This document shows, one piece after another, positions 48,781 to 60,774 of a DNA stretch of 64,000 nt. Below the pieces are notes generated by a model, which saw only the letters and a program-made list of their open reading frames with translations, was not told the DNA's origin and made no database searches. This stretch comes from Silurus meridionalis (lineage: Eukaryota > Chordata > Actinopteri > Siluriformes > Siluridae), in the NCBI RefSeq assembly GCF_014805685.1, contig NC_060887.1, forward strand, positions 9,871,963 through 9,935,962, in the 5' to 3' direction. How positions within the stretch are numbered: the first letter of the stretch is position 1; the number at the start of each line of letters is the position of its first letter. The translations under genes were made by a program, and so were the position numbers.

Positions 48781-49299
48781 GGGCAGATGTGTTGACTATC
48801 AAGAGGCCAAAGTGCAATTTGAGTGAGAGAGAAAAAGAGCAAGAAAATAAGGGAATGTGTAGAAAAAGAGGGAGGGGTGTCACTCAGTGTAAGAGTGAAC
48901 ATGGGATCAGATGTACCTTATTGTTAAAATAATTTACTGAAAATCTGGGAAAAAATGATCACTGTAAAAATTCAGGCTGCTTCCTTGGTTTAGTTTGGAC
49001 CATTGGTCATTGATATGAAAGTAGACAGCGATCTGGATAGCAATTGGTGGAATCCAGGCATTATCCAAATCCAATCAAATGCCTCAATGAATATGTTCAA
49101 TTACCATAATAGATTAGAAACATAAAAACATTAGCGCCTTTTCATATTTTCATGTTTCTCCTAACTAGTCCTGTTGTAGTACTATGAATACGAACCTTTT
49201 TGTTGAGCAAGTAGTCTGGCACATGTTTGCAGTCCTAAGTCTAATTCATCTTTGACACGTCAGCCTGTTTATCTCAGGTTTATTTTAGGTTATCTCACT

Positions 49300-49335
<36 letters not shown>

Positions 49336-50109
49336 ATTCATGTAAATTGAATCCATGTTTTCGTTTGTCCTCATCACCCTGGACTCTGGATTTTCTTAGC
49401 AGCTTGTTAAACGATTCCAATATATTTGGTATCAATAACAAATATTGAGACTACACAGTTACCTTTCACATGCTTTTTGTACTGAATTGTATAATGAAAA
49501 AAAAATTATCTCTGTTTTTAAAAAAAGTAAGATAAACACTTATTTATATGCATTTAAAAGATTAGGATGTGAGGTAGCCATTTAGCTGTCTCACACAAAA
49601 ATACAGTGTTCATTATCATAATGAAAATGTGAAAATTAAACATGAGACCAAGGTCATTATGCATGGCAGGGTGGCTGAATAGTTTTTTTTTGTTGTTTTT
49701 TCCTGATGATAACCTGGTGGAGCAATTGTAATTCACTCTCATAGCTCAAAGCTAATACAACACACATTATATTAATGATTTTCTGTTCATAAATATGGGA
49801 ACAGCCAGGCCTTTTTTGTTATTTTTTTGGTCTACACTATGACATTCAGAAACTGTTCAGAAAGCGCTCTGTGTGTATTTGTCTCCTTACAGGTTTAAGT
49901 AAATGGTAAAATGTCAAAAAAAAAAAAAAAGGAATAAAAGCAAGCGGTTGTTCTGACCATGCAAAAGACTGGGTGTCGCTTGCTTGTGAGCCGAACACGT
50001 TAGGTCGGTTTCCGAGGGAGCGGCCTGCACACATTCTGTGCATGTTCTGCGCACATTCTGTGCATATTCTGTGCATTGTGTTCACATGTCTATGTGAACG
50101 CTCTGCTCC
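48781..50109. other. Intergenic stretch
   Basis: It has a (GT)n tract at 49302-49333 and AT-rich DNA. From about 49940 the base composition changes towards the DIRS fragment. No gene recognised. Confidence 0.5.
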
Positions 50110-50740
50110 CAGAGAACACTTAAGGGGGGTGCTCTAACTCCTCGTGGTTCTGGCCACGCTCTTGCTGAGGTGGAGCGGCATGCTAGTTCTTAGGGTTTAC
50201 ATATGGACCTGGCAGAGGGTCTGCAGACGGGTTTGTCCCTTTCTCCTTCCTCAACTGCCTGCTCCAGCTCTCGTTCGCAAGCTTCGTAGGCATGCCTTTC
50301 TGTGGTTTCTTCCCCATGCATTTCTCTATGATTCATGATTCCCCTGGGCTATTCTCTGTGAACCGGCTTACGAGAAGCTACTGGAGGCTGTGACCCACAC
50401 CGTAGCCAAGCTAGAGATAGACTGGCTGGCTGATGAGCAGAAAGTTCCCCTGTCCAGTAAGTTTGAACAATCACTTTCTGCAACCCGCATCATAGTCTGA
50501 GGTATCCTGCACATGGGCCCTTTTCGGCACTTTCCCTAATGCACATGAGACTCCTCCAGTGGTGGCTCAGACAGAGGGTTCTCCCAGAAGGGTGGCAAGC
50601 CCTTCGAGCCTTCGATGTGTAAAAAGAAACTGCGTTCCTCTCTCAAGGCCCCGTCCTGGGAGCTCTATGTCATTGTGTGACGCTAACGACAGATGTTACA
50701 TACGTTACCCTAGAGATGTTCTATGGGACTATAGACCAGA
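50110..50740 (+). pseudogene. DIRS-type retrotransposon, gag-region fragment and terminal repeat
   Basis: At about 50365-50470 the frame reads YEKLLEAVTHTVAKLEIDWL and ADEQKVPLSSKFEQSL, a gag-region signature of vertebrate DIRS elements. It is followed by decayed sequence and a GTTACATACGTTACCCTAGAGA block, similar to the terminal repeat at 55340-55378. Stops are frequent. Confidence 0.6.
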
Positions 50741-51106
50741 ATTTCAACATAAATTGTCTGATATTGACATGTAGATATTTTGAATAACTTGGCACATGGC
50801 ACCTTTTGACACCCCATTAAAAAAAAAAACTTTGTAACATGCAACAGACTGACACATGTTTCTTGTTCCCTGGCAACAACAGCCACAAAAAAGCTGAAGA
50901 ACAAGACTGGATGAGAATCACTTTGGAAGAATCCCACAGTTGGCACTGTTGTCCCAAGCAAGCGATTTGCAACGAATATTACATATAATTTAGATGTGTT
51001 AGGATTAGGGAGATACTCTACTTCCTTGAACTCATAGCTTAAAAACATGACTACAGTTCCCAGCGCAACTCTTAACTATTGCATTTGCAGTGCAATCCAA
51101 ATTACT

Positions 51107-51181
<75 letters not shown>

Positions 51182-52371
51182 TGAACACAGACTTTCATTT
51201 AGAACTTGTGATGTAACAACTAGTGTACCTGAAATTACTAAGTATAGTTTTGCATATGTGGACATTTTGGTTAATGGATTTTTATATTTCTCCTAATGGC
51301 ATTTATATATCTTTTCTACACATTTTCAATATCTTCTTTAGCTTTAGATGGCATGAACAAAACAATTGCCTTTACTGTTCCAATACTTTTGAAGTGGCTC
51401 TTTTAGATCACCATTCTTCAAGTCAGGGATATTTGTGAAGTGAGATAGTATGTTTATGAGCTGAGAGGAGTGACACACACAAAGGGATGGTTTAGAAAGG
51501 ATACAGGAAGCTGAACACAGCTTAATGAATGACGTTTTATTCTACTACTGAAGTTTTTTAAAAGGGAAATGTATTCCCAACTTTTTTTTTACATGCAAAA
51601 TGAGTTAACTCATGATTAATCGCAATTCAATCGCACATTTTTATTTGTTCTATATGTACCTTAAATTAATACTTTTCAAGTTTTTAATACTCTAATCAAC
51701 ATGGACATGGACGAATATGGATGCTTTTTTTGCAAATGTATTTTTTATAATTAGTGAAACCATACTCAACATAGAGCATGAAAACAAAATATTATTGTAA
51801 ATTGTTTTGAATGAATTATGGTGTTTTAAATTATGTAAATCATCTGGACCCCAAACTGAACTTTTGCCATGTTTCCACACGGACGGTTTTAATTGCTGGA
51901 TGTGTGCACCATGGCGTTTTTTTGTTGTTGTTTGGGAATGGGGATAAACGTCTCTGATCCATTACCACAGTAGATGGCGGTAATGCACTACTTAAGAATT
52001 CAAACTGCCAATAAAGAAAATGAAAAAGAAAAAAAGAAGACAAAAAAGAAGAGAATCGTGGCAGTTTTTAATGCTTGGTTTGAGACAAATTTGAGTAATG
52101 TAAATGTTTAGTAATCAAAAATAAATTTTCACTGTAGTTCATTTTTATTTATTTTTTTTGTATCTGAGTAAAGAAAGGACATAGTGAATAAATGCATTGT
52201 GTTGAAGGTTTTAACTTTGCCCCTTTTATATTCATTCATTTATTTATTTATTATTTATTTATAAAATTAGTCAAAGAAATGTGTGCAGCGTTAATCGTGC
52301 ATTAATAAAAATTTGTGCCATTAAAAATAATTTTTAGAAGTTTTTTTTTTTTACATTTTGACAGCTCTAAT

Positions 52372-52439
<68 letters not shown>

Positions 52440-53700
52440 GTCTATATGTGGATACACCCAAATCTCATATCAGAAAAACTCAATCCCAATTATAGTAATG
52501 TAAACAGTACGTAAAAGTAACAGATGAAGTAGTGAAGAATTAATTAAATATCCCAGTTTACATCAGACTCTTACACATCTAAAAGTGGAACAAGTTTGAT
52601 TAATATGTGCTGGCAAATGTCACCCAAACATAATATTAAAAAAGATATGTATATGTGGGAGAATTATTATTACATTTTATATTAATGCAAATTTATTAAT
52701 TGCATTCTTTCCCAAAACAGAGTTTGCATTAAGAGTAATGTAACACTGTCATTATACAAATTACTTTTATATTATTTAAAATTGACTACAAGCTCATCCT
52801 GCACTTTGTTACAGTATAAATATGATCATTTTTCCATTCAATAAAACATACTTTTAGCATGGCCAAGTGTCAATAAAATTTCAACTAAACAGTCAGGTGT
52901 TTGTGAGGTGATATATACAAAAGAATGTGTTCAGCAGGATGTGGTTGGTCGGCTCCACCTGTCTTGGTGGCCTCACACTCCTTGGTTGGTTGTTGTAGTA
53001 TGATGGGGTGAGCGAACCAGTGGGTGGGAATTGGCAAATAACCAATTGTGGCAGTGGGGGTGTACCTGAGCATCAGCTGGGGTGGAGAAAAAGCGGTCGA
53101 ACTGGCAGGTAACATGTAATTATTCTCATCTGTAGTTGATGAGAGACCTATCTACATTGCTCTGTCTTTTTGTGCTTTCAGTGTAGTATACCAAAGTTTT
53201 GGAGAAAAACATGTTTTAAAACAAAGGAAGGACCCAAACATAATATAGGTCATATAAAATAGAATTAAAAACAAACAAAAAAATCTTTGGGTGACATTTG
53301 ACTATTTATTTTAAATATAATTTAATCATACAAAATTTAAAGCGCACCCTGTAAAAATATGCACCCTGATTTCAACTCAATATGTAGTTTTTTTAAGTAA
53401 TTTATTTAAATGTACTCCAACTCAAGACATGTAAATACATAAATAACATGTAAATAAGCATTTTGCATTCCTCACACTAAGGAATATTTGCTGTCAATTT
53501 ATAAGGAAATCCACTGTATATATTTCAATTTCTAGATTTTACATCTGTTTGTGTGAGTACATAAACAGTATATATTTTACATTGAATGAAATTTACACTG
53601 TCAAAAAAAGTCAAGCCTAATCAATTGAAAGATTTCTAGCGATTATTTTCCCTTCTGTTTGGAAGAAGTGTAGATTGCCCTACAAGCCAGAAGAAAATAT
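50741..53700. other. Intergenic stretch with simple repeats and a hAT-like fragment
   Basis: (CA)n lies at 51104-51179. A hAT-like fragment at about 51590-52370 starts GAGTTAACTCATGATTAATC and ends TTGACAGCTCTAAT; its middle (GCCATGTTTCCACACGGAC, GTAAAGAAAGGAC) is shared with 26130-26520. A (GATA)n tract at 52374-52440 follows. The remainder is AT-rich and unassigned. Confidence 0.55.
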
Positions 53701-53744
53701 TTAAATGAAAAGATGTCTGTGTTAAATATTGATATAAATATTTT

Positions 53745-55390
53745 GTTGTCTACCAAGCCCCTTCGGACCTCCTCGGCTTTGGTGGGCAAAGCATACATGG
53801 CGGCGGGTCAGGTTGGTGACTGCCTGCACACCGTGGTGGTCTTGCAGGCATATCAGGCTGACTTGCTTAAGGAGCTGGACGAGCGAAAAGAAACTAAGAA
53901 CAATGACATCCTAGAGACTTCTAGGGCTATTGGCCGGTCTATGACAGCCCTGGTGGCCGTCGAGAGGGACTTGTGGTTAACACTCTCTGATCTCAGTGAC
54001 AGGCACAAAGCTTTTTTGCTGAAAACCCCTATCGTGCCAACTGGCCTGTTAAGTGATGCTGCCAAAAGGCAGTCAGCAGCCTTCCAGCGATTCCTCTCTT
54101 GCTACTCTTACGGGGTTGCTCTGCCAATCATGTCTTGATTGGTCCTGTGCACCGTAGACAGAGGCTACAAGATTTAGTTTGGGTCTCTTCCAGTTACAAA
54201 ATTCAGTTCGAGTTTAGTCAGAATGGACAACACATCCGTGGTCTCTTACATCAACCATCAGGGGGGCAGATGCTCTTTTGAGGCTCATTCCCAGGGAATG
54301 GAAGCTCCACCCAGAAGTGGTGGAGCAAATATGTAGAAAGTTTTACAGAGCACAAGGACCTGCTTCCCATCAGCAAACAAATTTGGCCCAGATTTGGCAT
54401 TCATCTGGCACAGCTGGCATTCATCCGGCACTGGCATACAGCATGTGGGCCAAACGTGGCCCGGTTTGGCAGAGGTGGTACCGATTTTAAGGCGGCTCAC
54501 AAGACATGGGCCAGATGTCATTTAGGACCAGTTATGGGTATTTAACTTGGCTGAGACTTAGGCCAGTTATGACCCATGTGTGGCGCTTGTCTGGAATCCA
54601 GACCTGGTCCACACTAGGACAGTAATTCATTGCGGTATGTGGGCCAAGCAAAAGCTAGTTGTGTGGGCCAGAGCTGGGCCAGAGAAAAATTGCTATGTGG
54701 GTTGCGACTCGAGAGACCTCGCACAGTCCCCTTTGGTTTTCCCTTACTCACCCAGCTCCTCTCAGACTGGACACCACTTTCAGCAGGTGGATTGTGGATG
54801 CTATCTCCTCTTTTAATGAGTCACCTGGTCTTCCCTCTCTTTTTGGGTTCAGGGCTCACTTAACCTGAACTGTAGCTTTTCATCTGGGGTTTCTGTCCAG
54901 GACATTTGCAACACTGTGGGTTGGTCCACCCCTCTGACGTTCATCCGGTCATACCTTAGTGCAACTCCTGGCCCCTCAATCCTTCAAATTAGCTCTACCC
55001 ATTCACACTAGGCAGGGATTTGTCTACGGGTGTTGTACTTTTGTTCCCAAATCATTGTTGATGCAGCTCAAGTTCCTGAAGGGGACTGTCTCTAAATTGC
55101 ATTTGTATCCCTAGTTCCCTGAGGGAACAAGACACTGCCTGTCGGTGCAACACTTCTTGCATCCCTGTGAGTGCTTCCTTCCCTCTCCGATGCTAGTGCC
55201 GTCTCCACAACATGTTTTTTGTAGCTTCCGGGTTGCTACCTTACCCTGCCGGGGATGTCATGCCCTTCCGTTGGACAGACTATACACGTGGTTCAGAGGG
55301 TGGTGGCATTTTCAAAGCGTTGTTGACACAGCGTCCCATTCCCTCGGGGAACCAGGGTTACATATGTAACCTAGAGACGATCCTAGTGTG
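53745..55390 (+). pseudogene. DIRS-type retrotransposon, gag to tyrosine recombinase, deleted
   Basis: An open stretch (53713-54138) reads LVGKAYMAAGQVGDCLHTVV, LQAYQADLLKELDE, RAIGRSMTALVAVERDLWLT and AAFQRFLSC, the DIRS gag core. Then come scraps of the RNase H region (GQHIRGLLHQPSGG in a shifted frame; PREWKLHPEVVEQICRKF). After a foreign repetitive block, the end of the tyrosine recombinase follows (GVSVQDICNTVGWSTPLTFI). The terminal repeat CCCTCGGGGAACCAGGGTTA lies at about 55340. Most of the reverse transcriptase is missing. Confidence 0.75.
54380..54700. repeat. GGGCCA-rich imperfect repeat inside the DIRS copy
   Basis: Words such as TGGGCCA, TTGGCCCAG and CTGGCATTCATC recur through the block, which separates the RNase H and recombinase remnants. 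It resembles a common fish GGGCCAGA-type repeat. Confidence 0.5.
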
Positions 55391-56378
55391 TGGTGGTAAA
55401 GTGGTTAGTAATTCTTCCTCAGGTTCAGTCCTGAGTCTGTGTTACTGTCTGTGTAGAACCCCTGTGCCATGTTCTCCCAAAAACATGTCAGAGTCATGCA
55501 GTGTTATTTAAATGATCATTCAAATTTAGTCAGCTTTCTGATAATGGTAAAATTGTTAAGTGAACTAAATAAAAAGTCCTAAAACAACACAAATTGTAGT
55601 TCGGTATAAAATGTTAACATGTAAATCAGGTTTTTGTTTCTATTTTGTTGATTTGGCATTTAGTATAGATTTGGAATCTCACATTTTTAAACAAGCAGTT
55701 CACTGAATTTTCATTAAGCCAAGTAAAGATGTCATGCACATTTAGTCTCCTGAAAAAGTGGAGAGGTTTGAATAATTTGTTAATGTATTATCTATTTATT
55801 TATTCATTCATTTATTCATTCATTCATTTATTTTTAAAATCATGATTTGGCTTTCAAGCTTGGTAATATAGATCACTAAATTTAAAACATGGTTCTTCAG
55901 AGCTTTTTGCTGCATTGTTAGTTTTCCCTGCTCTGTTGCACCAATTAGCTAATTTACATGAATCGATTATTAACTACAAGGTATTACAAAGTATTAGAGC
56001 AGAGAAAATGTTATGATGTGCAGCACATGGATGGAAATCATGACTGCAGATTGACTGCAGCATTTTCTGGATTTTACATAAAATACATTGTCTATATTTA
56101 CATTTATAGTCTAATAGCCTTAGTCTTGAGCTAAATTACCCCAAGGTATTTAGTGCGGGGTGTGGGTGTGTTTTCCCAAAGTTACTGAAATGTATGATTG
56201 AAAGCAATCAACATTCCTTGTTGTACAAGACACACATGACTATGCAACGCAACTTGAATGTGCTTGAGAGATATTTTACGTATTCAGCTTCGACATGTTG
56301 AAAATGACATTTTACTCTGTTTAGGCCCAAAAATATTCACATTATCATACTCAACCAGTCACATGGTTGTTTTTATTC
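55391..56378. other. Intergenic stretch
   Basis: AT-rich, with an (ATTT/ATTC)n patch at 55785-55835. No gene. The left end of the apoA-II-like 3' UTR lies near 56379. Confidence 0.5.
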
Positions 56379-56384
56379 TTTATT
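56379..56384 (-). terminator. Poly(A) signal of the apoA-II-like gene
   Basis: Minus-strand AATAAA about 268 bases past the stop codon, with a second AATAAA at 56372-56377. Confidence 0.5.
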
Positions 56385-56651
56385 AATGCTGCACAAATGT
56401 TAGCCTGTGTATGCATGTACAGGAGAGCATCATAATATACAGTTATATACAGTACACACCTATGATCTATACCTGCACATGACTACTGATCACATTGTTA
56501 TTTCTTCTGCTGTATCTGGTAAAGCCATGGAACATTGCACATCTATGAAATTTTTGGGTGAAATTTTGAAATCAATAGCTAAAGCTAAAGCATCCCAGGC
56601 AGCACAGGCAGAGGTGCAGGGGAAGTGGGTGGAGGTCATGTGGCCTTGGTT

Positions 56652-56823
56652 TTAATGGCTTTCAGCAGGCAGCCATGTGTCCAGCACGGGTTTGATGTTG
56701 TTGATGGCAGTGTCCAGGTAAATGCCGAAGTAGGGACGCAGGAATTCTCCGTAGATGCCAAGAGCAGCCTTACGTGCCTTATCTATGGCAGGCTGCACCT
56801 CCTCAAACACAGCACTGAATTTA

Positions 56824-56894
<71 letters not shown>

Positions 56895-57626
56895 ACAGTT
56901 TGTTCACCTCTATACACTTTAAAAACATGTTGGAGTAATATTTAAGGTTCTGCGTTTTTATCATAGGATATTTATGATTTTAGAACAAAGTGAAAAAAAA
57001 ACCAATACCATAAAATTATAAAAATAAAAAAAGAATACTATAATGAATTGCATTAAAATGTTGAGGAATAAAACCAACGAGGCAGCAGGATTTTAAAAGA
57101 GAAATTTACAGTGCTCAGGTTTGTTGGTATTTCAGAGAGAACATGGGACTTGTGTAGTATTGTCAGATACTCACACGGCCAGCTTAGAAATGGCTTGCAG
57201 CCTCTCATTTTCATTGGCATCCTTTGCGAGTTCCTTCACCTTCTCGCCTGTGATTGTACCTTCAGCCAGTTTCTCAAGGGTGGTATGGACATTCGCATAG
57301 GCATTAGCAAGCCTCTTGAGGAACACTGTTTTTAAACCGTCATACTTTTCCACGAGCTCCTGATCGGGTTCTGGAATTTCACACAGGCACAGCGACACTA
57401 CAGAGGAGAAAAAAAAGAAAATGTGTAAAGATTTGTAGCATTTTTATGATTTTATTTTTGCTTGCATTACTTGCCATTTTTATAACTCAATTGTTATTTT
57501 CAGTTGTTCGTTTTTGTTATTTTCTATCAAAGTGGGTGTTTTTTAAAATGGTATTTACAAAAGCATTTGTTCACATGCACTTTTCTTACCCTGGAGTGCA
57601 ACAATGAGAGCTAATGCCAATTTCAT
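56652..57626 (-). CDS. apoa2: Apolipoprotein A-II-like / 14-kDa apolipoprotein, 140 aa
   Basis: Coding exons on the minus strand: 57590-57626, 57175-57397 and 56652-56814 (stop TAA). Phases agree; 423 nt. Start: signal peptide MKLALALIVALQVSLCLC, then the mature N-terminus EIPEPDQELVEKYDGLKTVF, which closely fits fish 14-kDa apolipoprotein (an apoA-II relative of HDL). The body is a chain of amphipathic helices, ending AAVFEEVQ-type helix, KARKAALGIYGEFLRPYFGI, then LDTAINNIKPVLDTWLP. It would be secreted and bind HDL lipid. Residues around QAISKLAV just before the last intron are shorter than I would expect, but no frame break is seen. The last intron's acceptor follows a long TG run. Confidence 0.85.
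56815..56890 (-). promoter_or_regulatory. (TG)33 tract at the 3' splice site of the last apoA-II-like exon
   Basis: The plus strand has (CA)33 at 56825-56890; in the transcript this is (UG)33, then GUAAAUUCAG and the exon. There is no pyrimidine tract. Human APOA2 is known to carry a (GU)n acceptor tract, in its intron 2, bound by TDP-43; here it is the last intron, so similar but not the same position. Confidence 0.75.
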
Positions 57627-57994
57627 CTGAAAAAAGAAAAGAGAAACACACATATGTAAACATTTAAGACAATCTGCCATATTGCAATTTACATACTGTG
57701 TGTACCCTCACCAACCACCAATTTGCCAGTTGCAGATTCTCCTAAATTGTCCAACTAATTAATACTGCTACTTGTAGTCTAATAATAAGTTTGCGGATAA
57801 TAATATGTAATATGTATGTATGCATATATGTAATAATATGTAATATGCATCTAACCATAACCCTATGTAGTCACATCTACTTGATTACATCAAGCCCTTG
57901 TAGTTAACCATATGTAAGAGATTAGAGTCTAAAACTGCACCTCCTGCAACAATAATATGGATCAGCAATGTGAACTGAATTTGATGTACATTAC

Positions 57995-58105
57995 CTTGTG
58001 ACAGTAGGGTTTCCTGACGAGATGAAACTCAAAGACCAGCTAGACTGAAGACCACTGCACCACCTGAGTCTGCACATACGGTCTGCATTTAAGCCCTATA
58101 TTTAA
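57995..58105 (-). promoter_or_regulatory. apoA-II-like non-coding first exon and TATA-like box
   Basis: The minus strand shows GGCTTAAATATAGGGCTTAA, then a leader ending CACAAG|GTAATG (donor at plus 57989-57994). This fits a first non-coding exon of about 75 nt. Start point inferred. Confidence 0.5.
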
Positions 58106-58131
58106 GCCCTGACCCTGTGACCGGACAAACG

Positions 58132-58141
58132 TCATCACACA

Positions 58142-58206
<65 letters not shown>
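58132..58206. repeat. (CA)n microsatellite
   Basis: About 36 CA units just upstream of the apoA-II-like promoter. Confidence 0.95.
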
Positions 58207-58209
<3 letters not shown>

Positions 58210-59572
58210 CACACAAGTGGTTATTCAAATTTTGCCTAGCTTGCTCTTTCACCCATTCACAATCACCTGTTCACTTATCAAACACAAACACCCACCCACA
58301 TAGGTGAACCCACTGTTCCAGATACTTGCATCCTCACATTCGTTTGTTCACCCAAAGTCCACAGTCACTGTGGAGGTGTTCATGTCTGTGCAGTCACTGA
58401 CCTATGACCTGAATCTACTCTAACACTTTGCAAAGGAATATTTTGTTATTGCACTGTGTCTTAAAAAGCTCTTTTCTTTTTTCCAATTGTTTGCATTTTT
58501 TCATGAGTAAAGTTGGTCTTCTTGAGCTTAAATATTGTGTTTACTTTACCTACTTAATATATGATAGTGCTTATGCACTGCACATTTAATATGGTAATAA
58601 GATAATAAAGATGGTAAAGATGGTAATAAGTGTTTGACCAAATATTTATGCCAAATAACATATATTCTTATTGCTGTGTGAATTTTGTACTTCATTCTTT
58701 GCTAATGTACCTTCATTAAAGGTAACTCGTTTTTACCTTGTTTGATAGTGTATTTAGGCAAGAACATGTTAAGCATTTCTGAGAACTGTACTAAGAATTA
58801 TTTTTTTCTGCAAGGTCTGATCTAAAATTTGTCTCAACTTTTTCGCTGAGTGTGCATGCAAGGTTCAGATTAGAAATAGGATTAGAAATATAGGAATATT
58901 GCCTTGTCCACAGTCTACACATTTTCCAAAATCAATAATCTTGTCCCATGTCCCTTTTTGTGTACATAATGAGTTGAATATATATCTATATCTATTTGAT
59001 GGCTGTACAAAGGTGGAAAGATTTCCAAATGCAAGTGGGTCAAACCTCATGAACTTTCCCCTTTGAAACATGCACGTGTCTCTATCTTGTCTTTACTGTC
59101 TATAACCTATGATTCTGCAATTATTGGGTTTTTGAAATATTTTTTTTCCATTTCCCCTCATAATTTTTCATCACAATCTGAAATGTGAGATTATTGTCTA
59201 ACCTTCATATGCACACATACACACAAAGTACATGTAGATATATGCGCATGCACCACTAAAGATCGTGTTAGGAGAATATATAATAAATCAGTCATGAATG
59301 ATGCTTTAGTAATATACAACTTAGGAGAGAAAATATGGCAAGTAGGCAATATTCCATTGAGCTAACTTTTTTATTTGCATCATACTGCAGAAAAAGGTGG
59401 TGACATTACAGCACAAAGGTAAAACATAAGATGTACAAATGCATATTTTATTTGAATAGAAGATCTCATTTCATTATTCATGGCTAATGAATTAGCTATG
59501 TGCTTGCAGCTTGCGTTTTTACTTCACACAGTATGGAACAAACCATTGATTACACATATCCATAAGGTATTA
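58207..59572. other. Intergenic stretch between two apolipoprotein genes
   Basis: AT-rich, unique-looking DNA. No repeat or gene was recognised. Confidence 0.5.
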
Positions 59573-59578
59573 TTTATT
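59573..59578 (-). terminator. Poly(A) signal of the apoC-IV-like gene
   Basis: Minus-strand AATAAA lies about 30 bases after the stop, giving a very short 3' UTR. Confidence 0.7.
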
Positions 59579-59606
59579 CTTGCTGTGTTGCAGATATTTT
59601 GTCCCT

Positions 59607-60218
59607 TTACTTTTGTCCCTTCGACTCATCAGCGGACATTTGATTCTTGATTCTCTCCCAAACAGAGCTTGCTTTCTCCTTAGCCCACTCAACGTATGGG
59701 TCGGTCACGGGCTTCACCTGCTCTTCATAGTACATTTGAATTAAATCATATGCCGTACTGCCAACATCCACAACCTTAGTCCTCAGTTCACTGCAAGTAA
59801 AACCAATCACATATACAAACACTTTTTCATAGCTGGAATACTATAATGTCTTCTGTTTTTGGTAAATAAGTCAGTACATTGCATTATTTAATCAGCTGTG
59901 GACTGTTCTGAAAGTGCTCAGTTCATACCCGTATGTCTCTTTGGCCCTTTCTAGAATTCCTTGGGTTTCAGATGGATCTTCTGCCATGGTCAGGTACACT
60001 ATGACAATACAATACATTTTATTTTTATTTTTTATTTATTATATATACAATACATTCTTTTTTTTTTCTTTTCTTTAATTTTCTTTTCTTTTCTTCTCTT
60101 TTCTTTTCTTTTCTTTTCTTTTCTGTTTTTCCTATTTTCTTTTACAAATATGCATAAAGTAAACAAGCCACAAACCTTGTAGTACCATGGCCACAGCAAG
60201 CAGCACAAACTTGGACAT
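59607..60218 (-). CDS. apoc4: Small secreted apolipoprotein, apoC-IV-like, 98 aa
   Basis: Coding exons on the minus strand: 60176-60218, 59929-59998 and 59607-59790 (stop TAA). Phases agree; 297 nt. Signal peptide MSKFVLLAVAMVLQVYLTMA; mature protein with an acidic start (EDPSETQGILERAKETYGEL) and two amphipathic stretches, DVGSTAYDLIQMYYEEQVKP and VEWAKEKASSVWERIKNQ. The YYEEQVKP...W segment resembles the TYYDDHL region of mammalian apoC-IV, and position beside apoC-II fits. ApoC-I is the main alternative (its helix has a similar REWF...KVKEKLK pattern). Being an exchangeable apolipoprotein is sure; which one is less so. The two-exon signal/acidic split matches the neighbours. Confidence 0.75.
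60055..60125. repeat. (TTTTC)n microsatellite
   Basis: Pyrimidine-rich pentanucleotide repeat inside the first intron of the apoC-IV-like gene. On the gene's own strand it is A/G-rich. Confidence 0.9.
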
Positions 60219-60774
60219 CTGTGGTAGAAAGACAATGCCAGTTGAAACAATTAACATGTAGTTAATTTAGTTCAATAAAATAGTAATTAAATACAAGTAA
60301 ATACCGTAACAAGTTATGATAGAAGACTCCTGTGGCTCTCCAACTAATTTCTTGACTGACTGGTCAGCAATCTGGCAGAGTGTATATCGATGTTTTTATG
60401 GTGACATACTTTTTAACTTTTTCAGGTGTCCTTCAGTTAGTAGCAATCGGGTGGTGTAATCATGCTGCTTTGTATTAACATTCAGAGAAATGGATTACTT
60501 ATTGTTTAAAAATTCTTGTTTACCATGATAGGGTTTACAGTTGCAGCATATTCTGTTCAGCCCAATTGATTTTCACCATTTTAGATGGTAGACTAAGAGC
60601 ACATAGTCTCAAGTAACTGTCCAACTTTTGGCCATCTGGTGCTGAAGATAAAGACTTTTGTGTGCATACTGACACCACATGTTGTATCTGCAAAGCCACC
60701 AGCATTGTAGATGTGCCCATGCACCTTTTGCCTTGCAGTCTTTCAAAAGGTAAAGAAACATTGGGGCCCTCGCG
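60219..60774. other. Upstream region of the apoC-IV-like gene
   Basis: A short AT word (GATATACACTCTGCC on the minus strand near 60385) may be its TATA box, with a possible donor GTATTT near 60300 after a leader. Otherwise nothing was recognised. Confidence 0.35.
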
